A DNA stretch of 30,728 nt. Source: CAZWRV01 sp964636325. GTDB taxonomy: Bacteria; Verrucomicrobiota; Lentisphaeria; Victivallales; GWF2-50-93. Positions 15,424 to 24,288 of the stretch are shown piece after piece (within the stretch, counting starts at the first letter, position 1; each line of letters opens with the position of its first letter). The stretch spans positions 1 to 30,728 of the forward strand of contig CAZWRV010000080.1 in NCBI GenBank assembly GCA_964636325.1, read 5' to 3'. Both the position numbers and the translations under genes were made by a program. The notes under the pieces were generated by a model. That model did no database searches and was not told the origin of the DNA. It was given only the letters and a program-made list of their open reading frames with translations.

Positions 15424-16065
15424 TCAGGCGTCAAAGCCGACTGCTTTCAGGAACGCCCTGGCAAGTATCATGTGGCCTGCGGTGTTCGGATGGACTCTGT
15501 CCCAGGCCATGCTCATCGGGTGGACATGCCTGAGAACCTGGTTGAACGCGGCCTGGGTGTCGACGAGATGCGCCTTGTATTTAGCCGCGATCTTTTTGAC
15601 GGCCGCGCCGTACTTGTCCATCTGGGCGCGCATCGGCTCCTTCGGGTTCGGTTCAATGAGGTAAGGCGTCATGAGGACGATCCCCTTGACCGAGCCCGCC
15701 GTTTCACCGACCAACCTGTCGAGCGTCTTGGAATATTCGTCGAGCGGCACTTGAATTTCGGTCCTGAGCGGCGTGTCGAATTGCCGCCAGACATCGTTGA
15801 TTCCTATCATTATCGAGACCCAGTCCGGCTTGAGGTCGATGACGTCGGCCTGCCACCTGGCCGCGAGATCGCGGACTGTGTTCCCGCTGGTCCCCACGTT
15901 GAATATCCGGATCCTCTTCTCCGGGCATGCCGCTCCCAGAACGGCGTCGACCAAATTCACATATCCGTTCCCGAGGCCTGAACCCTGCCCGACAGGCCTC
16001 GCCCGGCCGCAGTCCGTTATTGAATCGCCGATCATCACCAGCCTGCTGCCCTTGCCCAAAAGCAT
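15424..16065 (-). CDS. SGNH/GDSL-family hydrolase
   Basis: The 213-residue protein has the four SGNH blocks: GDSITD (S15), the glycine in NVGTSGNT (G58), GIND (N90) and DRVHPN (D189, H192), so it should be an active esterase or deacylase. There is no signal peptide, so it acts in the cytoplasm. The order and the YGAAVKKIAAKYKAHLVD stretch resemble acetylesterases that work on sugars, but the substrate cannot be read from sequence. The start at 16065 has a perfect AAGGAGG four bases upstream; an ATG at 16122 would precede that site. The gene is divergent from the small ORF and cysK unit. Confidence 0.92.
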   Translation of the reverse strand: MLLGKGSRLVMIGDSITDCGRARPVGQGSGLGNGYVNLVDAVLGAACPEKRIRIFNVGTSGNTVRDLAARWQADVIDLKPDWVSIMIGINDVWRQFDTPLRTEIQVPLDEYSKTLDRLVGETAGSVKGIVLMTPYLIEPNPKEPMRAQMDKYGAAVKKIAAKYKAHLVDTQAAFNQVLRHVHPMSMAWDRVHPNTAGHMILARAFLKAVGFDA

Positions 16066-16286
16066 ATGTCCTCCTTGTTTGCGGTGAAAGCTGAAAGATA
16101 TATTGATTTCCCCGTCTTTCAAATTATCTTATCTCCCCTGATTTTGCATGGTAATCCGGGTGTCTGGCGTCAGAAAAATTGTAGAAGATTCAGGAATCAC
16201 ACAGTTTTTTTGCCGCTGTTACCTGAACACTGACAACTGAACACCGCCGATCGCATCAATCGGCTAATCCATAAGGAGAAAACTGC

Positions 16287-16397
16287 ATGAGCGCCAGCAG
16301 GATTTACGCCGCGCTCGAACAAGGCAAGGGTGTCCTCCGCATGCTCAAGCATTTCGGCCCGGAAAACCCGGATCTTAAAATCACGGGGAAGAAATAA
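16287..16397 (+). CDS. 36-residue small ORF coupled to cysK
   Basis: An ATG with AAGGAG eight bases upstream opens a 36-codon frame (MSASRIYAALEQGKG near the start, ending KITGKK) that stops in TAATG, sharing one base with the cysK start. That arrangement indicates translational coupling. cysK has no independent ribosome site that I can see other than the GGGGAAG inside this ORF. The peptide is basic and helical in its first 25 residues, with no cysteine, so it does not look like a cysteine-sensing leader peptide. It contains no membrane segment. I do not recognise a family. The 221-base gap before it holds a 6-bp hairpin (16246-16264) and short ACTGAACAC-like repeats. Confidence 0.65.
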   Translation: MSASRIYAALEQGKGVLRMLKHFGPENPDLKITGKK

Positions 16398-17284
16398 TGC
16401 TGACCGACAACATTTTAGATCTCATCGGCAACACGCCGCTGATAAGACTGGGCAGGGAGAACATATTCGCGAAGGCTGAATTCCTCAACCCCGGCGGCAG
16501 CATCAAGGACAGGGTGGCCCTGTCGATGCTCGAGGGCGCCGAAAGGGACGGCCGCCTAAAGAGGAATTCCATCATAGCCGAGCCAACCTCCGGAAACACC
16601 GGCATCGGCATAGCCCTCGTCGGAAGGCTCAAGGGCTACAAGGTGAGGATCGTCATGCCAGAGAACATGAGCGAGGAGAGGAAGAAGCTCATCAAGGCCC
16701 TCGGCGCAGAGCTGATACTCACCCCGGCGAAGGACAGCATCAACGGGGCGGTAAAGTTCACCGAGAAGATGGCCGAGGAGGATGCGAATGTGTATGTGCC
16801 GCAGCAGTTCAAGAACCCGGACAACCCAAAGGTCCATTATCAGGAAACCGCGCACGAGCTGTGGAGGCAGATGACCGGCGACATCTCCTGCTTCATCGCC
16901 GGCGTCGGAAGCGGCGGCACGCTCCAGGGGATAGGAAAGTTCCTCAAGGAGCACAATCCCGCGGTGAAGATTGTCGCAGTCGAGCCGAAGAACGTCTCCG
17001 CGCTGCTCGGCCACGAGCCCGGACTCCACCAGATCCAGGGCATCGGCGACGGATTCATCCCCGACATCCTCGACGTTTCCATGGTCGACGACGTCGTCGA
17101 GGTGACCGACGAGGACGCCATCGAGACGACGCGCCAGCTCGGCCGCGACCACGGCCTGCTCGTCGGCATATCCTCCGGCGCCAACGTCTGGGCCGCAAGA
17201 CAATACAGGCACAAAATAAAAGGCAACATCGCAACGGTGCTTCCAGACAGGGCCGAACGCTACTTCAGCACCGCCCTGATGTGA
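16397..17284 (+). CDS. cysK: Cysteine synthase (O-acetylserine sulfhydrylase)
   Basis: CysK makes L-cysteine from O-acetylserine and sulfide with pyridoxal phosphate. The 295-residue protein has the PLP lysine in GGSIKDR (K37), the TSGNTG loop (64-69), the phosphate-binding GVGSGGTLQG, and the family ending in LPDRAERYFSTAL. The length is normal. Its ATG shares a base with the stop of the 36-codon ORF. The ABC exporter ATPase starts 17 bases after its stop on the same strand, so the genes are probably co-transcribed. CysM-type enzymes for other sulfur donors are close relatives, but the motif set fits CysK better. Confidence 0.95.
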   Translation: MLTDNILDLIGNTPLIRLGRENIFAKAEFLNPGGSIKDRVALSMLEGAERDGRLKRNSIIAEPTSGNTGIGIALVGRLKGYKVRIVMPENMSEERKKLIKALGAELILTPAKDSINGAVKFTEKMAEEDANVYVPQQFKNPDNPKVHYQETAHELWRQMTGDISCFIAGVGSGGTLQGIGKFLKEHNPAVKIVAVEPKNVSALLGHEPGLHQIQGIGDGFIPDILDVSMVDDVVEVTDEDAIETTRQLGRDHGLLVGISSGANVWAARQYRHKIKGNIATVLPDRAERYFSTALM

Positions 17285-17301
17285 GTGGAAGGAGACTTAT
17301 T

Positions 17302-18465
17302 ATGGGCGCGGCAGCCGGAACCACAATGATCGAAGGAATCGGCATCTCAAAGGTCTTCAACGACTTCTGGGGGCGCCCGAAGGTGACCGCGCTCAAGGAC
17401 GTCGACATCTCCGTGAGGCAGGGGAGCGTCTTCGGCCTCCTCGGCCCGAACGGCGCAGGCAAGTCGACGTTGATCAAGCTCCTCCTCGGGCACCTCTACC
17501 CTACCGGCGGCGCAATTAGGGTATTGGACAGCAGTCCGCGCGACATAGAGGCGAAGCGGAGGATCGGCTACCTGCCCGAAAGGGCCTCATTCTACACAAC
17601 CCTCACTGCCGAGGAAACGCTGCTCTTCTTCGGGCGCCTCCTCGGCCTCTCCGACGCAGAGTCCAAAAGGCGGTCGCGCCAGCTCATGGACATGGTCGGG
17701 CTCGGCCATGCGTCGAAGAGATACGTCGGCGAATTCTCGCACGGCATGAAAAAGCGCCTCGGCCTGGCGCAGTCGCTCCTCAACGACCCCGACCTCCTGC
17801 TCCTCGACGAGCCGACGGCCGGCCTCGACCCGCTCGGCTGCAGGGAGATAAAGGACCTGATCATCACCCTCGGCAGGCGCAACAAGACCATCCTCATGTC
17901 AAGCCACCTGCTGCCCGATGTCCAGGACGTATGCGACAGCATCATGATACTCTACGGCGGCAAGGTCCAGGCCACCGGCCCCATCCAGCAGCTGCTCGCA
18001 AAGAAGGACGAAATCCTTGTGAGGGCGAAGATCCCCGACCAGGAAGCCATTAAAAAGATAGAGGAGATACTCAAGGACCGCTCCGTCCAGATTTCGACCC
18101 CGGTCCGATCCCTCGAGGAATATTTCCTTTCAGTAGTCGCCAAGGCCGGCCACGGCGCAGGCGACCAGCCGTCCGGAGCGCGCGCAGGCGCCGGAACCGC
18201 CGACTACCTGACGGACGGGCTAGACAAGGCGACTCTTGACTCGTTGTCGCGCAGGACAGCCGCACCGCCGGAGCCGCCGCCCCAGAAGCCCGTCGACAAT
18301 GAGATCCTAGGAAAACTCAGCGAAAGACCGGCCTCTGACAGCCCCAATCAGGAACCCAAGTCGCCCTCCGTAGACAAACAGGCCCTGGACTCACTGACCA
18401 AAGGGTGCTCTGCCCGCAACCAGACGGGAGCCGGATCTTCGCCCCCAAATTCTAAAAGCCAATGA
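17302..18465 (+). CDS. ABC exporter ATPase with C-terminal repeat tail
   Basis: The 387-residue protein powers an ABC-2 type exporter. Its nucleotide-binding domain (about 10-235) has Walker A GPNGAGKST (48-56), the signature FSHGMKKR (145-152), Walker B LLLLDEP (165-171) and the H-loop SSH (200-202). A short CcmA-like region follows to about 275. The last 110 residues are unusual: rich in Pro, Ala and Ser, with three copies of a motif like VDKxxLDSLSxx at 307-318, 331-342 and 357-368. The final PPNSKSQ is encoded by a dispersed repeat. The start at 17302 has GGAAGGAG upstream; a longer frame overlapping cysK is open but not homologous. The partner permeases lie at 18619-19974 and 21654-22628. 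Confidence 0.92.
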   Translation: MGAAAGTTMIEGIGISKVFNDFWGRPKVTALKDVDISVRQGSVFGLLGPNGAGKSTLIKLLLGHLYPTGGAIRVLDSSPRDIEAKRRIGYLPERASFYTTLTAEETLLFFGRLLGLSDAESKRRSRQLMDMVGLGHASKRYVGEFSHGMKKRLGLAQSLLNDPDLLLLDEPTAGLDPLGCREIKDLIITLGRRNKTILMSSHLLPDVQDVCDSIMILYGGKVQATGPIQQLLAKKDEILVRAKIPDQEAIKKIEEILKDRSVQISTPVRSLEEYFLSVVAKAGHGAGDQPSGARAGAGTADYLTDGLDKATLDSLSRRTAAPPEPPPQKPVDNEILGKLSERPASDSPNQEPKSPSVDKQALDSLTKGCSARNQTGAGSSPPNSKSQ

Positions 18466-18560
18466 CCAAATACCAAGTAAATTCCAAAACACAAACTCCA
18501 AGCATCGAAGAACAAAGTCTGGAATTTGAAATCTGGAATTTGGTGCTTGTGATTTGGACA
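18445..18560. repeat. CCAAATTCC-type palindromic repeat, copy 2
   Basis: Runs such as CCAAATTCTAAAAGCC, ACCAAATACCAAG and AAATTCCAAAACAC are followed by their imperfect complement (CTGGAATTTG, GGAATTTGGTGCTTG). The left arm covers the end of the ABC ATPase gene and supplies its last codons. Confidence 0.6.
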
Positions 18561-18618
18561 TTAAAACACTTGAAACTGCTTTATGGCAACAACACTAAAA
18601 GGCATTGAGGCCCGACCG

Positions 18619-19974
18619 ATGAAGAAGACTGCCGCAGTCTGCCTCAACGTCCTGCTCCTGCTGTTCCGCAGCAGGACCGCCCCCGGCATAATCCTCCTCA
18701 TGTCGGCCCTCTCCGTCTTCATCTTCCTCTTCGCCAGGAGCGACGGCGAACTTGTCAACGAGCTCAGGATACGGCTGCGCTACGCCCTGCATTTCTCCTA
18801 CGGCCTCCTCAGCCTCGCCGTCATGTATCTCGCATGCGTCTCGCTCAGGAAGGAGATCGACAACCGCCAGTTCCACAACATCTCGTCCGCCCCGGTCCAC
18901 CGCGCCCAGATCTGGCTGGGCAAATATTTCGCGGTCATCATTTTCGGCGTGCTTGCGTTCGCGGTGAACTCCGCCGTGCTGGCCGCATGCGCCTGGATCT
19001 ACATAGTCAGGCAGCCTGCAGGCCTCCCCTTCAAGTACCTCCATGAAAACTTCCTCAGGTCATACTACGAGTGCTCGCCGGAAATGACGCCCATCAACGA
19101 CAGGGTCGACCGCGAATTCAAAAGGCTGCAGGCCCAGAACCTCATCCCCGCCGGAACCAGCGACGTCCAGATGAAAAACGAGCTGCAGGACAAGTTCAGG
19201 CAGGAGGCCCAGCTCGTCGAACCCGGCGGTTCGCGGACCTGGACGTTCAAATGGAACCCGGATACCGCGTCGCGCTACTCAGGCGAGGTGACTCTGAGGT
19301 TCAAGTTCTATGCGGAGCAGAAGCGCAGGCAGGTATCCGGCTCCTTCAAGATCGCCTCGCCGGACGCCTCCGGCGAGTGGAAGACGGAATTCACCGGATT
19401 CCCCTACGCTTTCCACAAGCTCCGCGTCCCGCTTTCCAAGCTGCCCTCTTCCAGGACGCTCCAGCTCAGCTTCCAGGGGAATGACACGCCATACCTCATA
19501 TTCCCGGTCAACAACGGCGTCGCCCTGCTCTACGACAACGGCGGCATTTTCAAGAACTATCTTTTCCTCCTGCTTTTCTCCTTCCTCAACATCTGCGTCC
19601 TCGCCGCGCTGGGGCTCTGCTTCGCATCGATGTTCACGTATTCAGTCTCGGTCTTTGTGACGCTCACGGTCTATCTGACGGGAATGTCGGCAGACTTCTT
19701 CAGCTCCGTAATGCGCGAGCTCACATACGGCGGGCACGAGGGCGAGCAGCTGCCCTTCCATTTCCTTTCAGGATTCATAAGGCTCGGAATATGGCTAACA
19801 AAGGGAATCAAGCTCCCGGACGTCGTCGGGATGTTCACGGAAGGGAGGGCTATTCCCATGTTCGAGCTCCTCGCCTCCTGGGGGCCGGGCATGGCGGCAT
19901 ACACCGCCGCAGTGATCGCCGCTGGAATATACGTGCTGACGAAGAAGGAAATTGACAAGCTGCTGACAAACTGA
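18619..19974 (+). CDS. ABC-2 type permease with large exterior domain
   Basis: The 451-residue membrane protein has predicted helices at about 20-39, 56-76, 103-130, 313-338, 340-358 and 425-441. The layout, with the SLRKEIDNRQFHNISSAPVHR loop between helices 2 and 3, is typical of ABC-2 permeases. Between helices 3 and 4 lies an insert of about 180 residues (132-310). Its second half alternates polar and aromatic residues (RTWTFKWNP, GEVTLRFKFYAE, LQLSFQGND) like a beta-sandwich, and it should lie outside the membrane. The ATG at 18619 follows a GAGG at 8 bases; an ATG at 18583 would add 12 residues. It is the second gene of the exporter, after the ATPase. Confidence 0.85.
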   Translation: MKKTAAVCLNVLLLLFRSRTAPGIILLMSALSVFIFLFARSDGELVNELRIRLRYALHFSYGLLSLAVMYLACVSLRKEIDNRQFHNISSAPVHRAQIWLGKYFAVIIFGVLAFAVNSAVLAACAWIYIVRQPAGLPFKYLHENFLRSYYECSPEMTPINDRVDREFKRLQAQNLIPAGTSDVQMKNELQDKFRQEAQLVEPGGSRTWTFKWNPDTASRYSGEVTLRFKFYAEQKRRQVSGSFKIASPDASGEWKTEFTGFPYAFHKLRVPLSKLPSSRTLQLSFQGNDTPYLIFPVNNGVALLYDNGGIFKNYLFLLLFSFLNICVLAALGLCFASMFTYSVSVFVTLTVYLTGMSADFFSSVMRELTYGGHEGEQLPFHFLSGFIRLGIWLTKGIKLPDVVGMFTEGRAIPMFELLASWGPGMAAYTAAVIAAGIYVLTKKEIDKLLTN

Positions 19975-19983
19975 GGCTTTGTC

Positions 19984-21657
19984 TTGAAGAATAAATTCAC
20001 ATTTGTCCGCCTGGCGGCCGCATCGCTCGCGGTGTGGTGCATGATATTCGCCGTCCTGAAGTCCGCGCCCGGCAGCACTGCCGCCGGCCCCCAGGCGTCG
20101 CTTGACAGCAAGGACCTGCCTCCAGCGCTGGCCGTCACGACGATGGCGCTCGGCCCGATACGCGGCCTCGTCGCCAACGCGCTCTGGTGGCGCATCGTCG
20201 GCCAGCAGGACGAGGGCAACTACTTCGAGATCATACAGCTCGCGGACTGGATAACCACGCTCCAGCCCCGGAACGCCGGAGTCTGGAACTTCCAGGCATG
20301 GAACATGGCATACAACGTCGCATACGAGTTCCCGGACGACAAGTCGAAGTGGGAATGGATATTCAGGGCATACAGGCTCCTAGCGGGAAGCGCCCTCGAC
20401 TACAACCCCGGCAACCTGCAGATCAAAAAGGAGATCGCGAGGATATTCACTGACCGTATCGGAAGCTCCGTCGATCCGGGAATGCCCGCATACAGGAAGA
20501 ACTGGGCCGCGGAAATGACCAAATACCTGCCGCTAGGAAACCGCGACGAGCTGAAGCTCCTGGCTTCCGCACCGGACACGCTCCAGAAGCTGAAGGCGAA
20601 CCCCGAAGTCAGGTATCTGCTGGAAAAAGCCGCCGCGCTCGGCATCGACATCTTGGACCAAAATGTCTTCTACAACTCGCCCAACTGGAGCCCCGAGCAG
20701 AGAAAGATATTCGACGACATCAAGACCAAGCACGCCTTCGCATATGTCGACGCATACTTCCGCACCGGACAGCTCAAGTCGCAATACAGGCTCGACCCCA
20801 AGATGATGCTCTTCATAGATCAGGAATATGGCCCGTTCGACTGGAGGCTCTACCAGGCCCACGCAATCTACTGGGCCGCGGACGGCAGGACGTTCAAGGA
20901 GTTCCTGCAGTCCCCACAGAGCGAGCAGATACTCATACGCCAGGCCATGACCTCCTCGTTCCTCGACGGAAAGCTGCTCTACGAACCGGCGGCCGGAATC
21001 TTCGTGACCACTTCGAACTTCAGGATCATCGCCAAGCTCCATGACTACTACGAATACATGATGACAAACCGGTATTCCGCACAGATCGACGGTCTGCACA
21101 GATCCTTCCTGGAACAGGCCATCGCCATCCTCTACAGCTTCAACCAGGTCGAGGCCGCCAAGGAGGCGTTCGAACACTACCAGGAAGGCTACGGCAACGA
21201 AGACATCGACTTCGAAACATATGTCGCACAGAGCATGCTCAAGACACTCCACAACGACACTTCCAAGAACCAGAGGGCGATGGTCGAAAGCTCGCTCTTC
21301 CAGGCATACAACTGGCTCGCCACCGGCGACACCCAGCGTTCCATGGGATATGCGAATCTCGCAAAACTCATCTGGGGAAAAAACCAGAAGGAGAACGCGG
21401 GCAACCCCGCCAAGCTCCTCCCGCCGCTCAAGGACATGATGGCCGCGGCGCTGAAAAAGATAATGGAAAGCAGCATCGCACCGCAATACAAGGCACGCCT
21501 CCTCCAGAACATAGAAATGAAGGAGTTCACACAGCCCGCCGAAAAGGCCGGCCTGGGCGAGATCATGGGCCAGCAGAAGTCTTATTCCAAGCGCGACGGC
21601 ACGTATTCTGGTGAAGGCGGCGGCCAGGACATCCGCAAGCCGGAGGAGGAACAGTGA
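19984..21657 (+). CDS. Membrane-anchored helical-repeat protein of the ABC exporter locus
   Basis: The 557-residue protein starts with TTG nine bases after the upstream stop, preceded by GAGG. It has one N-terminal membrane helix (about 8-27) and otherwise looks exported and helical. Tryptophan and tyrosine-rich stretches (NAGVWNFQAWNMAYNVAYEF, KWEWIFRAYRLL, DYNPGNLQIKKEIARIF) resemble tetratricopeptide-like units. Similar proteins occur beside ABC exporters in other PVC bacteria, as far as I remember, without a known role. The polar C-terminus is Gly-, Glu- and Lys-rich. It overlaps the second permease gene by 4 bases. Its likely job is to bind the substrate or link the exporter to the envelope; this is inference. 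Confidence 0.85.
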   Translation: MKNKFTFVRLAAASLAVWCMIFAVLKSAPGSTAAGPQASLDSKDLPPALAVTTMALGPIRGLVANALWWRIVGQQDEGNYFEIIQLADWITTLQPRNAGVWNFQAWNMAYNVAYEFPDDKSKWEWIFRAYRLLAGSALDYNPGNLQIKKEIARIFTDRIGSSVDPGMPAYRKNWAAEMTKYLPLGNRDELKLLASAPDTLQKLKANPEVRYLLEKAAALGIDILDQNVFYNSPNWSPEQRKIFDDIKTKHAFAYVDAYFRTGQLKSQYRLDPKMMLFIDQEYGPFDWRLYQAHAIYWAADGRTFKEFLQSPQSEQILIRQAMTSSFLDGKLLYEPAAGIFVTTSNFRIIAKLHDYYEYMMTNRYSAQIDGLHRSFLEQAIAILYSFNQVEAAKEAFEHYQEGYGNEDIDFETYVAQSMLKTLHNDTSKNQRAMVESSLFQAYNWLATGDTQRSMGYANLAKLIWGKNQKENAGNPAKLLPPLKDMMAAALKKIMESSIAPQYKARLLQNIEMKEFTQPAEKAGLGEIMGQQKSYSKRDGTYSGEGGGQDIRKPEEEQ

Positions 21658-22628
21658 TCCGCTGGGCCGAACAATACACGGTCATCGCGCGCAAGTCGTT
21701 CGCAGTCCTCATGAACGACCCGTTCTTCTTCCTGATCAACCTGCTCTATGTCGGCGCATCCGTCCTCATCGCAAGCCTCCCGGGCTTCACCTTCGGCGAG
21801 CATGTCCAGCTCCTCAGGGACCAGACGCTCGCGATGGTCTTCTCCGGCGGCTGCCTCGCCGCCGCCCTAGGCGCGGGCAGTCTCATCACCGAGGACATCC
21901 AAGGCGGAATCCTGCCGATCCTGATGAGCCGTCCGGTCAAGCCTTCGGCCCTGATCTTCGGCAAATGGACCGGCCTCGCCGCCGCCCTCGCCCTGCTGAC
22001 TTTCACCGGCGCCGTCTCGTTCCTTTGGACGTCCAGGCTGATATACAACGAGCAGGCGATCGAAACATTAGGAGTTTCCGTCTACATCCTCACGCTCCTT
22101 GCAACGCTTCTGGCACTGACAGTGAAGCACTATCTCTTCCGCGGAAACTTCCTCTTCCATGCGAACATCGCGGTCCCCGCGGCGATGGCGGCTGCGCTAC
22201 TCGCCATCAACTTCTTCGGCTACAACGGAGGGCAGGCGGCCTCTTACGGCGCCCTCGTCGCATGGAACGGATTCATCTCGTTCGCCTTCATAATGCTGGC
22301 AATCGCGATCTTCGCGGCGCTGATGTGCCTCTTCGCCGTCTTCTCGGAGCACGCCTTTCTTCTCTCCCTCGCCGCGGTCACGTTCATGGCCGGACTCTTC
22401 ACGCACTACTTCGCCAACATGGTCACGTATGATGACCTGAGACTGTTCCTGCTTTCAGTGTTGCCAGGCTGGCAGACTTACTGGCTCGGCGACGCGATGC
22501 TCGAGAACCCGGCCGCATGCCTCAGAATCATGCCTCAGTGCCTCATCCAGGCCGCAGGACAGTCGTTCGTCTTCCTCCTCGCCGCAGTATTCCTCTTCTG
22601 CAGGAGGCAGATCGGAGACAGGCAGTGA
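21654..22628 (+). CDS. Second ABC-2 type permease of the exporter
   Basis: The 324-residue protein has about six membrane helices, at about 25-41, 62-84, 100-120, 140-160, 175-195 and 215-260, ending in a last helix near 295-315. The segment ITEDIQGGILPILMSRPVKP is the cytoplasmic loop typical of ABC-2 permeases. It starts with GTG in the overlap GTGA with the helical-repeat gene stop, behind a GGAGGAG site, so translation is coupled. With the first permease it probably forms the heterodimeric channel. No large exterior insert is present, in contrast to the first permease. The substrate is not evident. Confidence 0.87.
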   Translation: MIRWAEQYTVIARKSFAVLMNDPFFFLINLLYVGASVLIASLPGFTFGEHVQLLRDQTLAMVFSGGCLAAALGAGSLITEDIQGGILPILMSRPVKPSALIFGKWTGLAAALALLTFTGAVSFLWTSRLIYNEQAIETLGVSVYILTLLATLLALTVKHYLFRGNFLFHANIAVPAAMAAALLAINFFGYNGGQAASYGALVAWNGFISFAFIMLAIAIFAALMCLFAVFSEHAFLLSLAAVTFMAGLFTHYFANMVTYDDLRLFLLSVLPGWQTYWLGDAMLENPAACLRIMPQCLIQAAGQSFVFLLAAVFLFCRRQIGDRQ

Positions 22629-22698
22629 GGCGGCAAAACTGGGGCACAGAACACCAGACCGGCTTTATACCCCATTCATCACGCGGGACACGTGACTT

Positions 22699-22746
22699 GC
22701 TCCGCTTTTCGCGGAGCCCCAAGCACCAAACAAATTCCAAAATCAC
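22699..22746. repeat. Hairpin followed by CCAAATTCC-type repeat, copy 3
   Basis: GCTCCGC (22699-22705) and GCGGAGC (22711-22717) form a perfect 7-bp stem with loop TTTTC. It is followed by a single arm of the AAGCACCAAACAAATTCC repeat (22721-22738). It lies after the exporter's last gene, where a terminator is expected, but there is no T-run. Confidence 0.4.
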
Positions 22747-22776
22747 AGGGAAATACCGATATTTTAGGTTCAAGGC

Positions 22777-22805
22777 TTGAGATTCGCGGATAAATCGAAT
22801 AAATT
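22777..22805 (+). promoter_or_regulatory. Probable sigma-70 promoter of the LysM-phoH operon
   Basis: TTGAGA (22777-22782), a 17-base spacer and TAAATT (22800-22805) lie directly before the LysM gene, with a leader of about 15 bases that includes GGAGG. The match is 5/6 and 4/6 to consensus. Confidence 0.45.
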
Positions 22806-22825
22806 TAGGGAAAAGGAGGACTAAT

Positions 22826-23269
22826 ATGCCAATGAAAAAGGAAAACGTGATGATGTTTGCGCTGGCGGCGGCCTTTGTAGCGGTGATGGCCGGATGCAAT
22901 ACGCCGGAGCTGGCGAGGACGAAGTACGGCGACGAGGAGCAGGCGTGGCAGGAGTATCTGAAGCAGAGCTATCCTTCCTGGAAGCCCGCGCTGACGGAAC
23001 CGCCTACTAGCGATCTGCCCGAGGCTTCGGCCGAGCCGGTGATCCAGCCTGTCGTCGTCGAGCCTGTCCCTGCGGCCGGCGAATCGAGGACCTACACCGT
23101 CCAGAAGGGCGACAGCCTGTGGAAGATCGCCGACAAGTTCTACGGGGACGGCAGGAAGTGGAAGGACATAGCCGACGCTAACAAGGGCGTCCTTCCCGAC
23201 GCCAGCAAGCTCAAGGCCGGCATGGTTCTTACAATCCCCGCGATTGACGACCAGCCGGTGCTCAAGTAG
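22826..23269 (+). CDS. LysM-domain lipoprotein
   Basis: The 147-residue protein has a lipoprotein signal with VMAGC (C24), a proline-rich linker (about 50-85) and one C-terminal LysM domain (88-138) that reads TYTVQKGDSLWKIADKFYGDG and ends in VLTIPAI. It should be anchored in a membrane and bind peptidoglycan. The GGAGG ribosome site lies 7 bases before ATG. It is the first gene of the unit running to gmk, with phoH starting 11 bases after its stop. A similar lipoprotein with LysM may stabilise the envelope; there is no catalytic domain. Confidence 0.93.
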   Translation: MPMKKENVMMFALAAAFVAVMAGCNTPELARTKYGDEEQAWQEYLKQSYPSWKPALTEPPTSDLPEASAEPVIQPVVVEPVPAAGESRTYTVQKGDSLWKIADKFYGDGRKWKDIADANKGVLPDASKLKAGMVLTIPAIDDQPVLK

Positions 23270-23280
23270 CCCGAAGTCTG

Positions 23281-24284
<1,004 letters not shown>

Positions 24285-24288
<4 letters not shown>

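Noticed and set aside
16246..16264. 6-bp hairpin before the small ORF as a riboswitch
   Set aside because: The stem is too short and simple, and no known sulfur riboswitch (SAM) features such as a kink-turn or conserved core are seen.
16861..17301. Extended ABC ATPase frame running antiparallel in frame with cysK
   Set aside because: It overlaps cysK in another frame and encodes arginine-rich nonsense; a good ribosome site and the true domain begin at 17302.
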